The notes under the pieces are model-generated. The model was not told the DNA's origin, did not search any database, and worked only from the letters and a program-made list of their open reading frames with translations. A program made the translations under genes and the position numbers. 38,723 bases of DNA from assembly GCF_020511115.1 (NCBI RefSeq), contig NZ_JAJAVH010000009.1, forward strand, positions 1-38,723. The letters are read 5' to 3'. This DNA comes from Luteimonas panaciterrae (GTDB taxonomy: Bacteria; Pseudomonadota; Gammaproteobacteria; Xanthomonadales; Xanthomonadaceae). Every line of letters starts with the position of its first letter. Position 1 is the first letter of the stretch. Positions 28,410-35,770 of the stretch are shown one piece after another.

Positions 28410-29804
28410 TCAACGCATGCTGCTTTGCAGCAGTTGCAACAAGGCCGCGCGCGGCAGTTTGCCGGTTTCGTTGCGCGGCAACGCATCCACGCGTTGCAGG
28501 CGGCGCGGCAGGAATACGGAGTCGACGCTGCGGCGCAGGGATTGCAGGATGTCGCGCTCGTGCAATTCCGGCGCGACAACGAGCGCGGCGATGCGGCGCA
28601 CACCATATTCGTCGGCATCGTCGAGCTGGAACACGATGCCATCACGCACGCCGGGAATCGCCAGCAGGCGACGCGTCAGATCACTGAGCGATGCGCGCTT
28701 GCCGGCGATCTCGAGCAGATCGGCCTGACGGCCACGCAACAGGAAACAGCCGTCGGATTGCAGTTCCATCAAGTCCGCGAGCACGACCGGTTGTTCGAGA
28801 TGCGCGGCCTGCACCTGCGTGCCATCGGGCTGCGGCGTGAGCTGTACGCCGGGCAGCGGCGTCCAGGCTTCTTCGAGCGCGGTGCGGCGGCGCGCGATCA
28901 CGCAGGTTTCGGTGGAGCCGAACACTTCGCGCACCTCGCAGCCGAAACGCGCTTCGGCCGCCGCGGCAAGCGGCTGCGGCAAGGGCGCGGTCGCGGTGAC
29001 GATGCCGGCGAGCGGCGGCCATGCGATGTCCGATTCCACCAGCGCGCGCAAATGCACGGGCGTGGTCACGAGCAGGCGCGGCGCGGGCGCGTCTTGCAGC
29101 GCCTGCGCGACATCCTGCGGGAAAAACGGCCGTCCGCCGTGTACGGCGACGTTGCCGTGCAGCGGCAGCAGCACCGACATCTCCATGCCGTACATGTGCT
29201 GCGGCGGCACGGTGGCCACGACGTGCATCACGCCTGCTTCGCCATCCGGCCACAATCCCGCCAGCGCGGCCAGGTTCTGCATCGTGCTGGTGCGGAAGTT
29301 GCGCCAGGTCTTCGGATTCGGTTTCGGCGTGCCGGTGCTGCCGGAGGTGAAGCCGATCGCCACCAAGGCATCGTCGTCGATGGCGGGCAGCGGTCCATCG
29401 CATCGCGGCAACGGATCGGGCAGCGCCACGTAATGCGGCAGCGGCATCAGATGCGCTTCGGCGCAGCCGCAAGGCTCGCTGTCACCGAGGCAATAGCTGC
29501 CCGGATGCAACGCGCGCACTTCGTCGATCGCCGCGCGCGTGCGCGAGGGCGGCAGCAGCGTGGTCTGTCCACGCAGGGCGACGGCGCAGAACGCCACGAG
29601 GAAGCGATAGCGATCCTCGCAGAGATTCACCGCATGCGTGGCTTCCGGCAGGCTCGCGGCGAGCGCGCGCACGTGCGCGAAGAAGGTCTCGAGAGGAATC
29701 CGACGATGCGCATCGAACGCGATGGCGCGCGTCGGTGCCCCCTGGGCCAATGCGGAAAGGCTCGAGCTGGCGGACGCAAGCTTGCTCTGGATGACTGCCG
29801 ACAT
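28410..29804 (-). CDS. AMP-forming acyl/aryl ligase of the pigment pathway (XanA2-like)
   Basis: Adenylate-forming ligase of 464 residues. The P-loop is TSGSTGTPKPNPK at 153-165, the adenine motif FGSTETC near 296, and the C-terminal domain ends LPRNETGKLPRAALLQLLQ with the catalytic lysine. In xanthomonadin-type pathways such a ligase activates hydroxybenzoate and loads it on the carrier protein. That role is inferred from resemblance, from its short length and from divergence with a phosphopantetheinyl transferase. It lies 22 kb from the carrier and chorismatase genes. The start at 29804 follows AAGAAGAG; a longer frame upstream overlaps the divergent gene and is a shadow. Confidence 0.85.
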   Translation of the reverse strand: MSAVIQSKLASASSSLSALAQGAPTRAIAFDAHRRIPLETFFAHVRALAASLPEATHAVNLCEDRYRFLVAFCAVALRGQTTLLPPSRTRAAIDEVRALHPGSYCLGDSEPCGCAEAHLMPLPHYVALPDPLPRCDGPLPAIDDDALVAIGFTSGSTGTPKPNPKTWRNFRTSTMQNLAALAGLWPDGEAGVMHVVATVPPQHMYGMEMSVLLPLHGNVAVHGGRPFFPQDVAQALQDAPAPRLLVTTPVHLRALVESDIAWPPLAGIVTATAPLPQPLAAAAEARFGCEVREVFGSTETCVIARRRTALEEAWTPLPGVQLTPQPDGTQVQAAHLEQPVVLADLMELQSDGCFLLRGRQADLLEIAGKRASLSDLTRRLLAIPGVRDGIVFQLDDADEYGVRRIAALVVAPELHERDILQSLRRSVDSVFLPRRLQRVDALPRNETGKLPRAALLQLLQSSMR

Positions 29805-29957
29805 CGTCTCTTCTTGGTTCCGCGGCGATCGATGCCGCGCTCCCCGTATCCTTACTTCCCCTGCGATTAGCTTACGCTGACTGGGCAGTCGATGCAGGTC
29901 CGGCCCGAACCCCGAATTTCGCTCCACGAACGCCCCATAAACGCCAAATCGCTCTCC

Positions 29958-30563
29958 ATGTTCAATCCCGACGACAGCCTCGAACTCGGTCCCGTGCGCT
30001 GCGCGTGGGGCGCTTACCACCACGGAACGGTGGCCGAGGCGATGGTTCGGCCGAAACTGGCCGAATGGTTGAACACCGCCGCCCTCGAACTGTCCCTGGC
30101 GCGCGATGCGCATGGCCGCCCGCGCCTGAACGGTCCGAACGCGGATTTCGACGTCAGCTGGAGCCACAGCGGCAACGGCTTGCTGGTGGCGCTCGGCAGC
30201 GATGTCCACGTCGGCGCCGATCTCGAATGGCTGCGGCCACGGCCGCGCGCGCTGCTGCTGGCGGAGCGCTTCTTCACCGCGAACGAAACGGCGGCGCTGC
30301 GCGCATGGCCCGAGGCGACCCGTGAAATCGCTTTCGTGCGCCTGTGGTGCGCCAAGGAAGCGGTGCTGAAGGCGCATGGTCGCGGGCTGGTGTTCGGGCT
30401 GGATCGGCTGGAATTCGTCGCCGACGCCGAAACCTGGCGCATGACGGCCTGCGATGCGGCGCTCGGCGTGCCGGAAGAATGGTCCCTGCATGCCTTCACG
30501 CCGATGCCGGGCTATGTGGCGGCGTTGGCCTGGCGTGGCCGTCGGCGCGACGAAGATCCGTAA
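29958..30563 (+). CDS. 4'-phosphopantetheinyl transferase, Sfp/HetI type
   Basis: Transfers the phosphopantetheine arm of CoA to the active serine of carrier proteins; cytosolic. From this start it has 201 residues. The family motifs are VGADLEWLRPR (Asp88 and Glu90, magnesium binding) and LWCAKEAVLKAHGRGL from 129. The pattern DVSWSHSGNGLLVAL upstream also fits. Its likely client is the acyl carrier protein at 3298-3570; Xanthomonas uses a HetI-type enzyme for XanC. An in-frame ATG at 29892 adds 22 residues; neither start has a good ribosome site. It diverges from the AMP ligase gene. Confidence 0.92.
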   Translation: MFNPDDSLELGPVRCAWGAYHHGTVAEAMVRPKLAEWLNTAALELSLARDAHGRPRLNGPNADFDVSWSHSGNGLLVALGSDVHVGADLEWLRPRPRALLLAERFFTANETAALRAWPEATREIAFVRLWCAKEAVLKAHGRGLVFGLDRLEFVADAETWRMTACDAALGVPEEWSLHAFTPMPGYVAALAWRGRRRDEDP

Positions 30564-30723
30564 AAACACGCCTGTTCCTGCGCCTGTTCCTGGGCCCCGA
30601 TCATCGAGGCATGCCGCGCTTTCCTGGCGAAGATATCGCCAGCCTTCTTGTGCGCATCTCTTCGTTGCCTGCTGAAACGCAGCAAGAAATTTCGGACGGC
30701 GCGCCCGCGCGCAAGCCAGCCTC

Positions 30724-30729
30724 TACAAT
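30724..30729 (+). promoter_or_regulatory. Possible -10 box of a leaderless rsmG transcript
   Basis: TACAAT ends six bases before the rsmG ATG and there is no ribosome site. The sequence to its left (-35 region) is GC-rich without a recognisable hexamer. Confidence 0.35.
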
Positions 30730-30735
30730 TCCACG

Positions 30736-31383
30736 ATGAGCGATTCCCTTCCCACGACGCTACGCGCGCCCCTCGAGGACGGCCTGCGCGCATTGGCGCT
30801 GGACGCCACCCTGGCCGAGCCGCTGCTCGCCTATCTGGCCCTGCTCGATCGCTGGAACCGCACCTACAACCTCACCGCCATCCGCGATCCCGGCGACATG
30901 GTGACCTTGCACCTGCTCGACTCGCTGGCGATGCATCCCTACGTGCGCGACATCGCCACGCTTGCCGACCTGGGCACCGGCGCGGGCCTGCCGGGCATCC
31001 CGCTGGCGATCGCGGTGCCGGCGCTGCGCGTCACGCTGGTGGAGTCCAACGGCAAGAAGGCGCGCTTCCTGCGCGAGGCGGTGCGCGTGCTGGGGCTGGC
31101 GAACGCGCGCGTGGTCGAGGCCCGCGCCGAGGCCGTCGCCGAACCCGGCGCCTTTGATGCCATCACCGCGCGCGCCCTGGCCACGCTGGCCGACATCCTC
31201 GCCCTCGGCGGCCATCTGCTGAAACCTGAAGGCCGCCTGCTGGCCATGAAGGGCGCGCACCCGGCGGAGGAGATCGCCGCCCTGCCCGCGGGCTGGCGGG
31301 TGCGCAGCGTCTCGCCGCTTCAGGTTCCTGGCCTGGGCGCCGAGCGCCATCTCGTCGAAGTGACGCGCACCGGCCACGTTTAG
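30736..31383 (+). CDS. rsmG: 16S rRNA (guanine-527-N7)-methyltransferase
   Basis: Methylates the ribosomal 530-loop at G527 with S-adenosylmethionine; the 215 residues are normal for RsmG (GidB). Visible motifs are [13 protein letters not shown] near 40-52, the SAM loop [16 protein letters not shown] near 77-91, and [14 protein letters not shown], plus TARALATL where the catalytic Arg is expected. It precedes parA by 178 bases, the order rsmG-parA-parB common in bacteria. No Shine-Dalgarno sequence; see the possible -10 box immediately upstream. Confidence 0.97.
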   Translation: MSDSLPTTLRAPLEDGLRALALDATLAEPLLAYLALLDRWNRTYNLTAIRDPGDMVTLHLLDSLAMHPYVRDIATLADLGTGAGLPGIPLAIAVPALRVTLVESNGKKARFLREAVRVLGLANARVVEARAEAVAEPGAFDAITARALATLADILALGGHLLKPEGRLLAMKGAHPAEEIAALPAGWRVRSVSPLQVPGLGAERHLVEVTRTGHV

Positions 31384-31460
31384 CGGCCGGCGCATCCGTC
31401 CGCCAGGCGCTTTCCGGCATGTTCCGCTGCCGCCGGCACAGTGCGGCGCGGCGGCTGGGG

Positions 31461-31466
31461 CATAAT
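31461..31466 (+). promoter_or_regulatory. Possible -10 box for parA-parB
   Basis: CATAAT lies about 100 bases before the parA ATG, in the 178-base gap after rsmG. No clear -35 hexamer is found at 16-18 bases to the left. Confidence 0.3.
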
Positions 31467-31561
31467 CCCCAATTCGGACAACCGCCCCGGGCGACCACGC
31501 CATCGCGGTTGCCCGGACTTTCCACCCTTCTCAACAGCACGCCCTCAGGCAGCCCGGACCC

Positions 31562-32392
31562 ATGGCCCGCATCATCGCTATCGCCAACCAGAAAGGCGGC
31601 GTCGGAAAGACGACGACGGCGGTGAATCTCGCCGCGGCGCTGGCGGCCACGCCCAAGCGCGTGCTGCTGGTCGATCTCGACGCCCAGGGCAACGCCACCA
31701 TGGGCCTGGGCGTGGACAAGCGCGAGCTGTCGGCTTCCACCTGCGATGTGCTGCTGGAAGAAATCCACGCCGACAACGCCATCGTCAAGACCGACGAAGG
31801 CCTCGACCTGCTGCCCGGCAACACCGACCTCACCGCCGCCGAAATCGAACTGATGGACGAGGACGGCCGCGAGCAGCGCCTCAAGCGCGCGCTCGATCCG
31901 CTGCGCGAGCGCTACGACTACATCCTCATCGACTGCCCGCCGGCGCTGTCGCTGCTCACGCTGAACGCGCTGACCGCCGCCGACGCGGTGCTGGTGCCGA
32001 TGCAGTGCGAGTACTACGCGCTCGAAGGCCTGACCGCGCTGCTGCAGACCATCGACGCGCTCAAGGCCAAGCTCAACCCCGGCCTGGAAATCGAAGGCGT
32101 GCTGCGCACCATGTTCGATGTGCGCAACAACCTCGCCAACGCCGTCTCGGCCGAACTCACCACACATTTCGGCGACAAGGTGTTCCGCACAATCGTCCCG
32201 CGCAACGTGCGCCTGGCCGAAGCGCCGAGCCACGGCCAGAGCATCGTCGGCTACGACAAGGGCTCGCGCGGTGCCGTCGCCTATCTCGGCCTGGCCGGCG
32301 AAGTGCTGCGCCGCCAGCGCGAGCGCGAACAGCAACAGAAATCCCCCCCCATGCAGCAAGCCCAGCAAGCACCTTCGGAGAACCCGGCATGA
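31562..32392 (+). CDS. parA: Chromosome partitioning ATPase ParA (Soj)
   Basis: Deviant Walker ATPase of 276 residues that moves ParB-bound origins during chromosome segregation. The signature KGGVGKTTTA is at 11-20, the A' box is VLLVDLDAQGNAT, and the B box is YILIDCPPALSLLTLNAL. The C-terminus ends in a Gln-rich tail (REREQQQKSPPMQQAQQ). The stop overlaps the parB ATG by four bases. The type is the short chromosomal Soj class without the N-terminal helix-turn-helix of plasmid ParA. Confidence 0.98.
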   Translation: MARIIAIANQKGGVGKTTTAVNLAAALAATPKRVLLVDLDAQGNATMGLGVDKRELSASTCDVLLEEIHADNAIVKTDEGLDLLPGNTDLTAAEIELMDEDGREQRLKRALDPLRERYDYILIDCPPALSLLTLNALTAADAVLVPMQCEYYALEGLTALLQTIDALKAKLNPGLEIEGVLRTMFDVRNNLANAVSAELTTHFGDKVFRTIVPRNVRLAEAPSHGQSIVGYDKGSRGAVAYLGLAGEVLRRQREREQQQKSPPMQQAQQAPSENPA

Positions 32393-33315
32393 GCGCCGCC
32401 AAAACCATCGAAAAGCCCGCCAAGAAGCGTGGGCTCGGACGCGGATTGGAAGCGCTGCTCGGACCCAAGGCCGCGGCCGCCGCGCCGGCCCTGGAAGCCA
32501 CCCCCAGCGACACCCTGCGCACGCTGCCGGTGGACGCGCTGGCGCCCGGCAAATACCAGCCGCGCAAGCACTGGGACGAGGACAAACTCGGCGAGCTGGC
32601 CGAATCGATCAAGGCGCAGGGCGTGATCCAGCCGATCGTCGTGCGCGAGCTGCACGACCGCACCTTCGAGATCATCGCCGGCGAACGCCGCTGGCGCGCC
32701 TCGCGCATCGCCGGCCTCACCGAAGTGCCGGTGGTGGTGCGCAGCGTCGACGACCGCACCATGGTGGCGATGGCGCTGATCGAGAACATCCAGCGCGAGG
32801 ATCTCAATCCGCTGGAAGAGGCGCAGGCCCTGCAGCGCCTGATCGACGAATTCGCCCTCACCCACGCCCAGGCCGCCGAAGCGGTGGGCCGTTCGCGCGC
32901 GGCGGTATCGAACATGCTGCGCCTGCTGGAACTGCCGCCGCCTATTCGCGCCCTGCTCGAAGCGCGTCATCTGGAAATGGGCCATGCCCGCGCGCTGCTC
33001 ACGCTGTCGCCGGAACTGGCCACCAAGCTCGCCACCGATGCCGCCGAGCATGGCTGGTCGGTGCGCGAAGTCGAGCACCGCGCGCAGCAGTTCGCCGCCG
33101 GCAAGGTGCCCGTCACCACTTCGAAGAAGCCGCCGAACAAGGCCAAGCCGCAGGCCGACATCGCTTCGCTGGAAACCGAATTGTCGGAAAGCCTCGGCAC
33201 CCGCGTCAGCATTGCCCATGGGCGCGCGGGCAAGGGCAAGCTGGTGATTCACTACACCGATCTGGATACGCTGGATGGCGTGTTGGAACGGCTGCGCGGG
33301 CGCAGTACCTCATAG
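32389..33315 (+). CDS. parB: Chromosome partitioning protein ParB (Spo0J)
   Basis: CTP-dependent DNA-binding clamp of 308 residues that loads at parS sites. The N-terminus RGLGRGLEALLG is the ParA-interacting segment; the CTPase motif is GERRWRA at 98-104 and ENIQREDLNPLEEA at 132-145; the helix-turn-helix is near 157-180 (AQAAEAVGRSRAAVSNMLRL); the dimerisation domain is at the C-terminus. CGGAG precedes the ATG. I saw no parS palindrome (core CACGTG with TTTC arms) in the window; the nearest look-alike at 16497 does not fit. Confidence 0.98.
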   Translation: MSAAKTIEKPAKKRGLGRGLEALLGPKAAAAAPALEATPSDTLRTLPVDALAPGKYQPRKHWDEDKLGELAESIKAQGVIQPIVVRELHDRTFEIIAGERRWRASRIAGLTEVPVVVRSVDDRTMVAMALIENIQREDLNPLEEAQALQRLIDEFALTHAQAAEAVGRSRAAVSNMLRLLELPPPIRALLEARHLEMGHARALLTLSPELATKLATDAAEHGWSVREVEHRAQQFAAGKVPVTTSKKPPNKAKPQADIASLETELSESLGTRVSIAHGRAGKGKLVIHYTDLDTLDGVLERLRGRSTS

Positions 33316-33329
33316 AGATAAACGGCGTC

Positions 33330-33764
33330 ATGTCGAATGGAGTCGTCCTGACCAAGATATGGTTCGACAACGACTTGGTCGAGCTTCTTGTTGCTGTATC
33401 GGATCGGCGATTACGCTTCGAAAACCAAGTGTATGTCAGCCACGATCAACTCGATGACTTGGTCAAAGATCTATCCATTTTCCGGGATCACATCCAGGAA
33501 GATTTTCAGGAAATCCAACTAGGCGCGTTCGGACCGAAATACGCCAGCGGTGCATTTCATGCGCGCCTGCAATTCCTCGCGCCCGGCACGCTCTACATTT
33601 CCACACTCCAGCAATCCGAATTCACAGGATTTCTCCATGAGGTTGTTGCCAGCGAGGCAAAAATGTATTTGCGGAGCGAACCCATCCTCTTGGACAACTT
33701 CATCTCGCAGCTCCAGGCCCTTGCCGCTGGAACCTGTGAAGAAGCCACCTTGCATTGCATTTAA
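33330..33764 (+). CDS. Hypothetical protein, AT-richer orphan between parB and the GT2 operon
   Basis: Protein of 144 residues that I do not recognise. It begins MSNGVVLTKIWFDNDLVELL, has a likely helix SHDQLDDLVKDLSIFRDHI, a strand FHARLQFLAPGTLYISTL and a helix LLDNFISQLQALAAG. The pattern of a beta-rich start, SHDxL helix and an end with a small-protein fold recalls orphan immunity-like proteins (WapI type), but this is a weak resemblance. Base composition is clearly less GC-rich than parB and the glycosyltransferase, suggesting lateral gain. A GAGATAAA site precedes the start. Confidence 0.75.
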   Translation: MSNGVVLTKIWFDNDLVELLVAVSDRRLRFENQVYVSHDQLDDLVKDLSIFRDHIQEDFQEIQLGAFGPKYASGAFHARLQFLAPGTLYISTLQQSEFTGFLHEVVASEAKMYLRSEPILLDNFISQLQALAAGTCEEATLHCI

Positions 33765-33790
33765 CGTTAAGAACCCCTGCGCCATATACT
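33761..33790 (+). promoter_or_regulatory. Candidate promoter for the GT2 operon
   Basis: TTAACG at 33761-33766 and TATACT at 33785-33790 are separated by 18 bases, a fair sigma70 pair, overlapping the end of the upstream gene. The predicted leader is about 112 bases. Confidence 0.45.
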
Positions 33791-33839
33791 AATCGGCGCT
33801 TCGTCGAGAACCTCGCCCCCCACTTGGAGTCCGGTTATC

Positions 33840-33902
33840 GTGAAACGCACTACGACCGCGCCGCCAAGCGCAAGCCTAATTCATATATCGAAGCCCGTAT
33901 AA
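33840..33902 (+). CDS. Possible 20-codon leader peptide upstream of the GT2 gene
   Basis: GTG at 33840 opens a short frame of 20 codons (starting V-K-R-T-T-T-A-P-P) ending in TAA at 33900-33902, six bases before the glycosyltransferase ATG. TTGGAG lies about ten bases upstream of the GTG. It could be a leader peptide for translational coupling, a remnant, or chance; no conservation can be judged. Confidence 0.25.
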   Translation: MKRTTTAPPSASLIHISKPV

Positions 33903-33908
33903 CGCTCC

Positions 33909-34637
33909 ATGTCGACCCTTCCTTCTCTTTCCGTCGTCGTCCCGGTTTTCAACGAACAGGATAACGTCGCACCGCTGATCGGAGAGATCGTGGCCGCGCT
34001 GCGCGGCAGGATTCCGTTCGAGATCGTCTACGTCGACGACTGTTCCCGTGACGGCACGCTCGACACCCTCAAGCAACTGAAAGCCACCACACCCGAGCTG
34101 CGCGTGATCCGCCACCTCTCACAGAGCGGACAAAGCACCGCCGTGCGCACCGGCGTGAAGGCCGCCACCGGCGCCTGGATCGCCACGCTCGACGGCGACG
34201 GCCAGAACGACCCCGCCGACATCCCGAAACTGCTCGCCACCCGCGAGACCGCCACGCCCGACACCAAGCTGTTCGCCGGCTGGCGCGTCAACCGCCAGGA
34301 CTCGGGCAGCAAGCGCTGGGCCTCGAAGTGGGCCAACGCCATCCGCAGCCGCATGCTGCGCGACGACACCCCAGACACCGGCTGCGGCATCAAGCTGTTC
34401 GAGCGCGCCGCCTTCCTCGACCTGCCGTACTTCGACCACATGCACCGCTACCTGCCCGCGCTGATGCAGCGCGCCGGCTGGCGCACGGTGAGCGTGCCGG
34501 TCAACCACCGGCATCGCGCCAGCGGCGTGTCGAAGTACAACAACCTCAACCGCGCCCTGGTTGGCCTGCGCGATCTGCGCGGCGTGGCCTGGCTGATCAC
34601 GCGCAGCAAGCGCACCGCGACGGAAGAACTGGCGTGA
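33909..34637 (+). CDS. GT2 family glycosyltransferase, DPM1-like
   Basis: Cytosolic-face glycosyltransferase of 242 residues. It has the GT-A fold markers SLSVVVPVFNEQDNVAPLI, VDDCSRDGTLDTLKQL, the metal site DGDGQNDP near 97-104, and GCGIKLFERAAFLDLPYFDH, typical of polyprenyl-phosphate sugar transferases such as ArnC and dolichyl-phosphate mannose synthase. It lacks the C-terminal membrane pair of ArnC. The next gene, a lipid-A-biosynthesis N-domain protein, may supply membrane contact. The donor sugar is not readable from sequence. Confidence 0.94.
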   Translation: MSTLPSLSVVVPVFNEQDNVAPLIGEIVAALRGRIPFEIVYVDDCSRDGTLDTLKQLKATTPELRVIRHLSQSGQSTAVRTGVKAATGAWIATLDGDGQNDPADIPKLLATRETATPDTKLFAGWRVNRQDSGSKRWASKWANAIRSRMLRDDTPDTGCGIKLFERAAFLDLPYFDHMHRYLPALMQRAGWRTVSVPVNHRHRASGVSKYNNLNRALVGLRDLRGVAWLITRSKRTATEELA

Positions 34638-34648
34638 GCGGCGATTTC

Positions 34649-34975
34649 ATGAACGAGCCGATCGTCTGGCTCGCCTGGACCGGGCTGCACATGAGCCCGT
34701 GGAAGCTGATCGGCTTGATCGGCGCGCTGATGTTCGGCGGCCGCTGGCTGGTGCAGTTCATCGCCAGCAAGCGCCACGGCAAGCCGGTGATCCCGCGCCT
34801 GTTCTGGTACATGAGCCTGGCCGGCAGCGTGATGACCCTGAGCTACTTCGTGTTCTCGCAGAAGCAGGACTCGGTGGGGGTGATCCAGAACCTGTTTCCT
34901 GCCTTCACCGCGGCCTACAGCCTGTACCTGGACATCCGGCATCGCGGCTGGCACCGGGACAAAGCGGGGCACTGA
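34649..34975 (+). CDS. Lipid-A-biosynthesis N-terminal domain (LAB_N) membrane protein
   Basis: Small membrane protein of 108 residues with three helices. The LAB_N pattern is seen in IGLIGALMFGGRWLVQFIAS, PVIPRLFWYMSLAGSVMTLS and NLFPAFTAAYSLYLDIRH. Such proteins accompany DPM1-like glycosyltransferases in envelope sugar modification. A GTG at 34634, which overlaps the upstream stop and has GGAAG before it, is a good alternative start and would add five residues. No GT39/ArnT-type transferase follows, so the final acceptor step must be encoded elsewhere. Confidence 0.9.
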   Translation: MNEPIVWLAWTGLHMSPWKLIGLIGALMFGGRWLVQFIASKRHGKPVIPRLFWYMSLAGSVMTLSYFVFSQKQDSVGVIQNLFPAFTAAYSLYLDIRHRGWHRDKAGH

Positions 34976-35013
34976 TCGCAGCCCCTCCCGGGGCGGTGGC
35001 TGTGGATAAGTGC

Positions 35014-35042
35014 TTGCCCAGGGCCGGCCGGCCGGGCATAAT
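35014..35042 (+). promoter_or_regulatory. Promoter of rpmB-rpmG
   Basis: TTGCCC at 35014-35019 and CATAAT at 35037-35042 are 17 bases apart, a good sigma70 arrangement. Transcription would start near 35049, leaving a leader of about 168 bases before rpmB that contains the perfect inverted repeat GGCCCGG-A-CCGGGCC at 35068-35082. Confidence 0.55.
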
Positions 35043-35216
35043 GCGCGGCTCGCTATGTCCGGCCAATGGCCCGGACCGGGCCGGAAACGCGATTCCGCCC
35101 GACTCCGCATGGCGGTCAACACCCTCCCGAATTGCGTGGACTCGATGCTGGCATCGGGCTCCGGGGCCGCCGCCTCCCTGGCCAAGGGAAGCATCCATTA
35201 CCTTTCGAGGTGCGTT

Positions 35217-35453
35217 ATGTCCCGCGTATGCCAAGTCACCGGCAAGCGCGTGCAGACCGGCAACAACGTCTCGCACGCCAACAACAAAACCCGCCGCCGT
35301 TTTCTTCCCAATCTGCACGAGCGCCGTTTCTGGGTCGCCAGTGAGAACCGTTGGGTGAAGCTGCGCGTTTCCACCAGCGCCATGCGCACCATCGACAAGA
35401 ACGGCATCGACTCCGTTCTGGCCGAGCTGCGCGCCCGCGGCGAAAAGATCTGA
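35217..35453 (+). CDS. rpmB: 50S ribosomal protein L28
   Basis: Large-subunit ribosomal protein of 78 residues, basic. Begins [20 protein letters not shown], followed by [19 protein letters not shown] and ending LRARGEKI, the typical sequence of the gammaproteobacterial L28. GAGG is seven bases upstream. The upstream in-frame extension (from 35010) is leader sequence. rpmG follows after ten bases. Confidence 0.98.
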   Translation: MSRVCQVTGKRVQTGNNVSHANNKTRRRFLPNLHERRFWVASENRWVKLRVSTSAMRTIDKNGIDSVLAELRARGEKI

Positions 35454-35463
35454 GGAGCCCATC

Positions 35464-35628
35464 ATGCCCAGCAAACGCGACAAAATCCGCCTGATCTCCT
35501 CGGCCAACACCGGCCACTTCTACACCACCGACAAGAACAAGAAGAACACGCCGAACAAGATGGAGGTCAAGAAGTACGACCCCGTCGTTCGGAAGCACGT
35601 GATCTACAAGGAAGGCAAGATCAAGTAA
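35464..35628 (+). CDS. rpmG: 50S ribosomal protein L33
   Basis: Large-subunit ribosomal protein of 54 residues: [20 protein letters not shown], then [20 protein letters not shown] and [14 protein letters not shown]. It is the cysteine-free (C-minus) form that does not bind zinc. It shares a transcript with rpmB, with GAGGAG before its ATG, and is followed by a strong terminator. Short, but unambiguous. Confidence 0.98.
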   Translation: MPSKRDKIRLISSANTGHFYTTDKNKKNTPNKMEVKKYDPVVRKHVIYKEGKIK

Positions 35629-35653
35629 GCCTTCCGGCTTCGAGTCATTCGAG

Positions 35654-35682
35654 AAACCCGCCGCAAGGCGGGTTTTTCTTTT
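35654..35682 (+). terminator. Rho-independent terminator after rpmG
   Basis: A 9-base-pair stem (AAACCCGCC, loop GCAA, GGCGGGTTT) followed by TTCTTTT, starting 26 bases after the rpmG stop. Confidence 0.93.
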
Positions 35683-35770
35683 GCGGTCCGCCATGAGGCG
35701 GATTGCTTCGTTCCGGAACCGCAACGGCCGCCGGGCTGGACTCTGACGCGATTCGTGCTGCAATGACGGC

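Noticed and set aside
28377..29870. 497-residue plus-strand frame opposite the AMP ligase
   Set aside because: Arg/Gln/His-rich shadow; the minus-strand ligase has all expected motifs.
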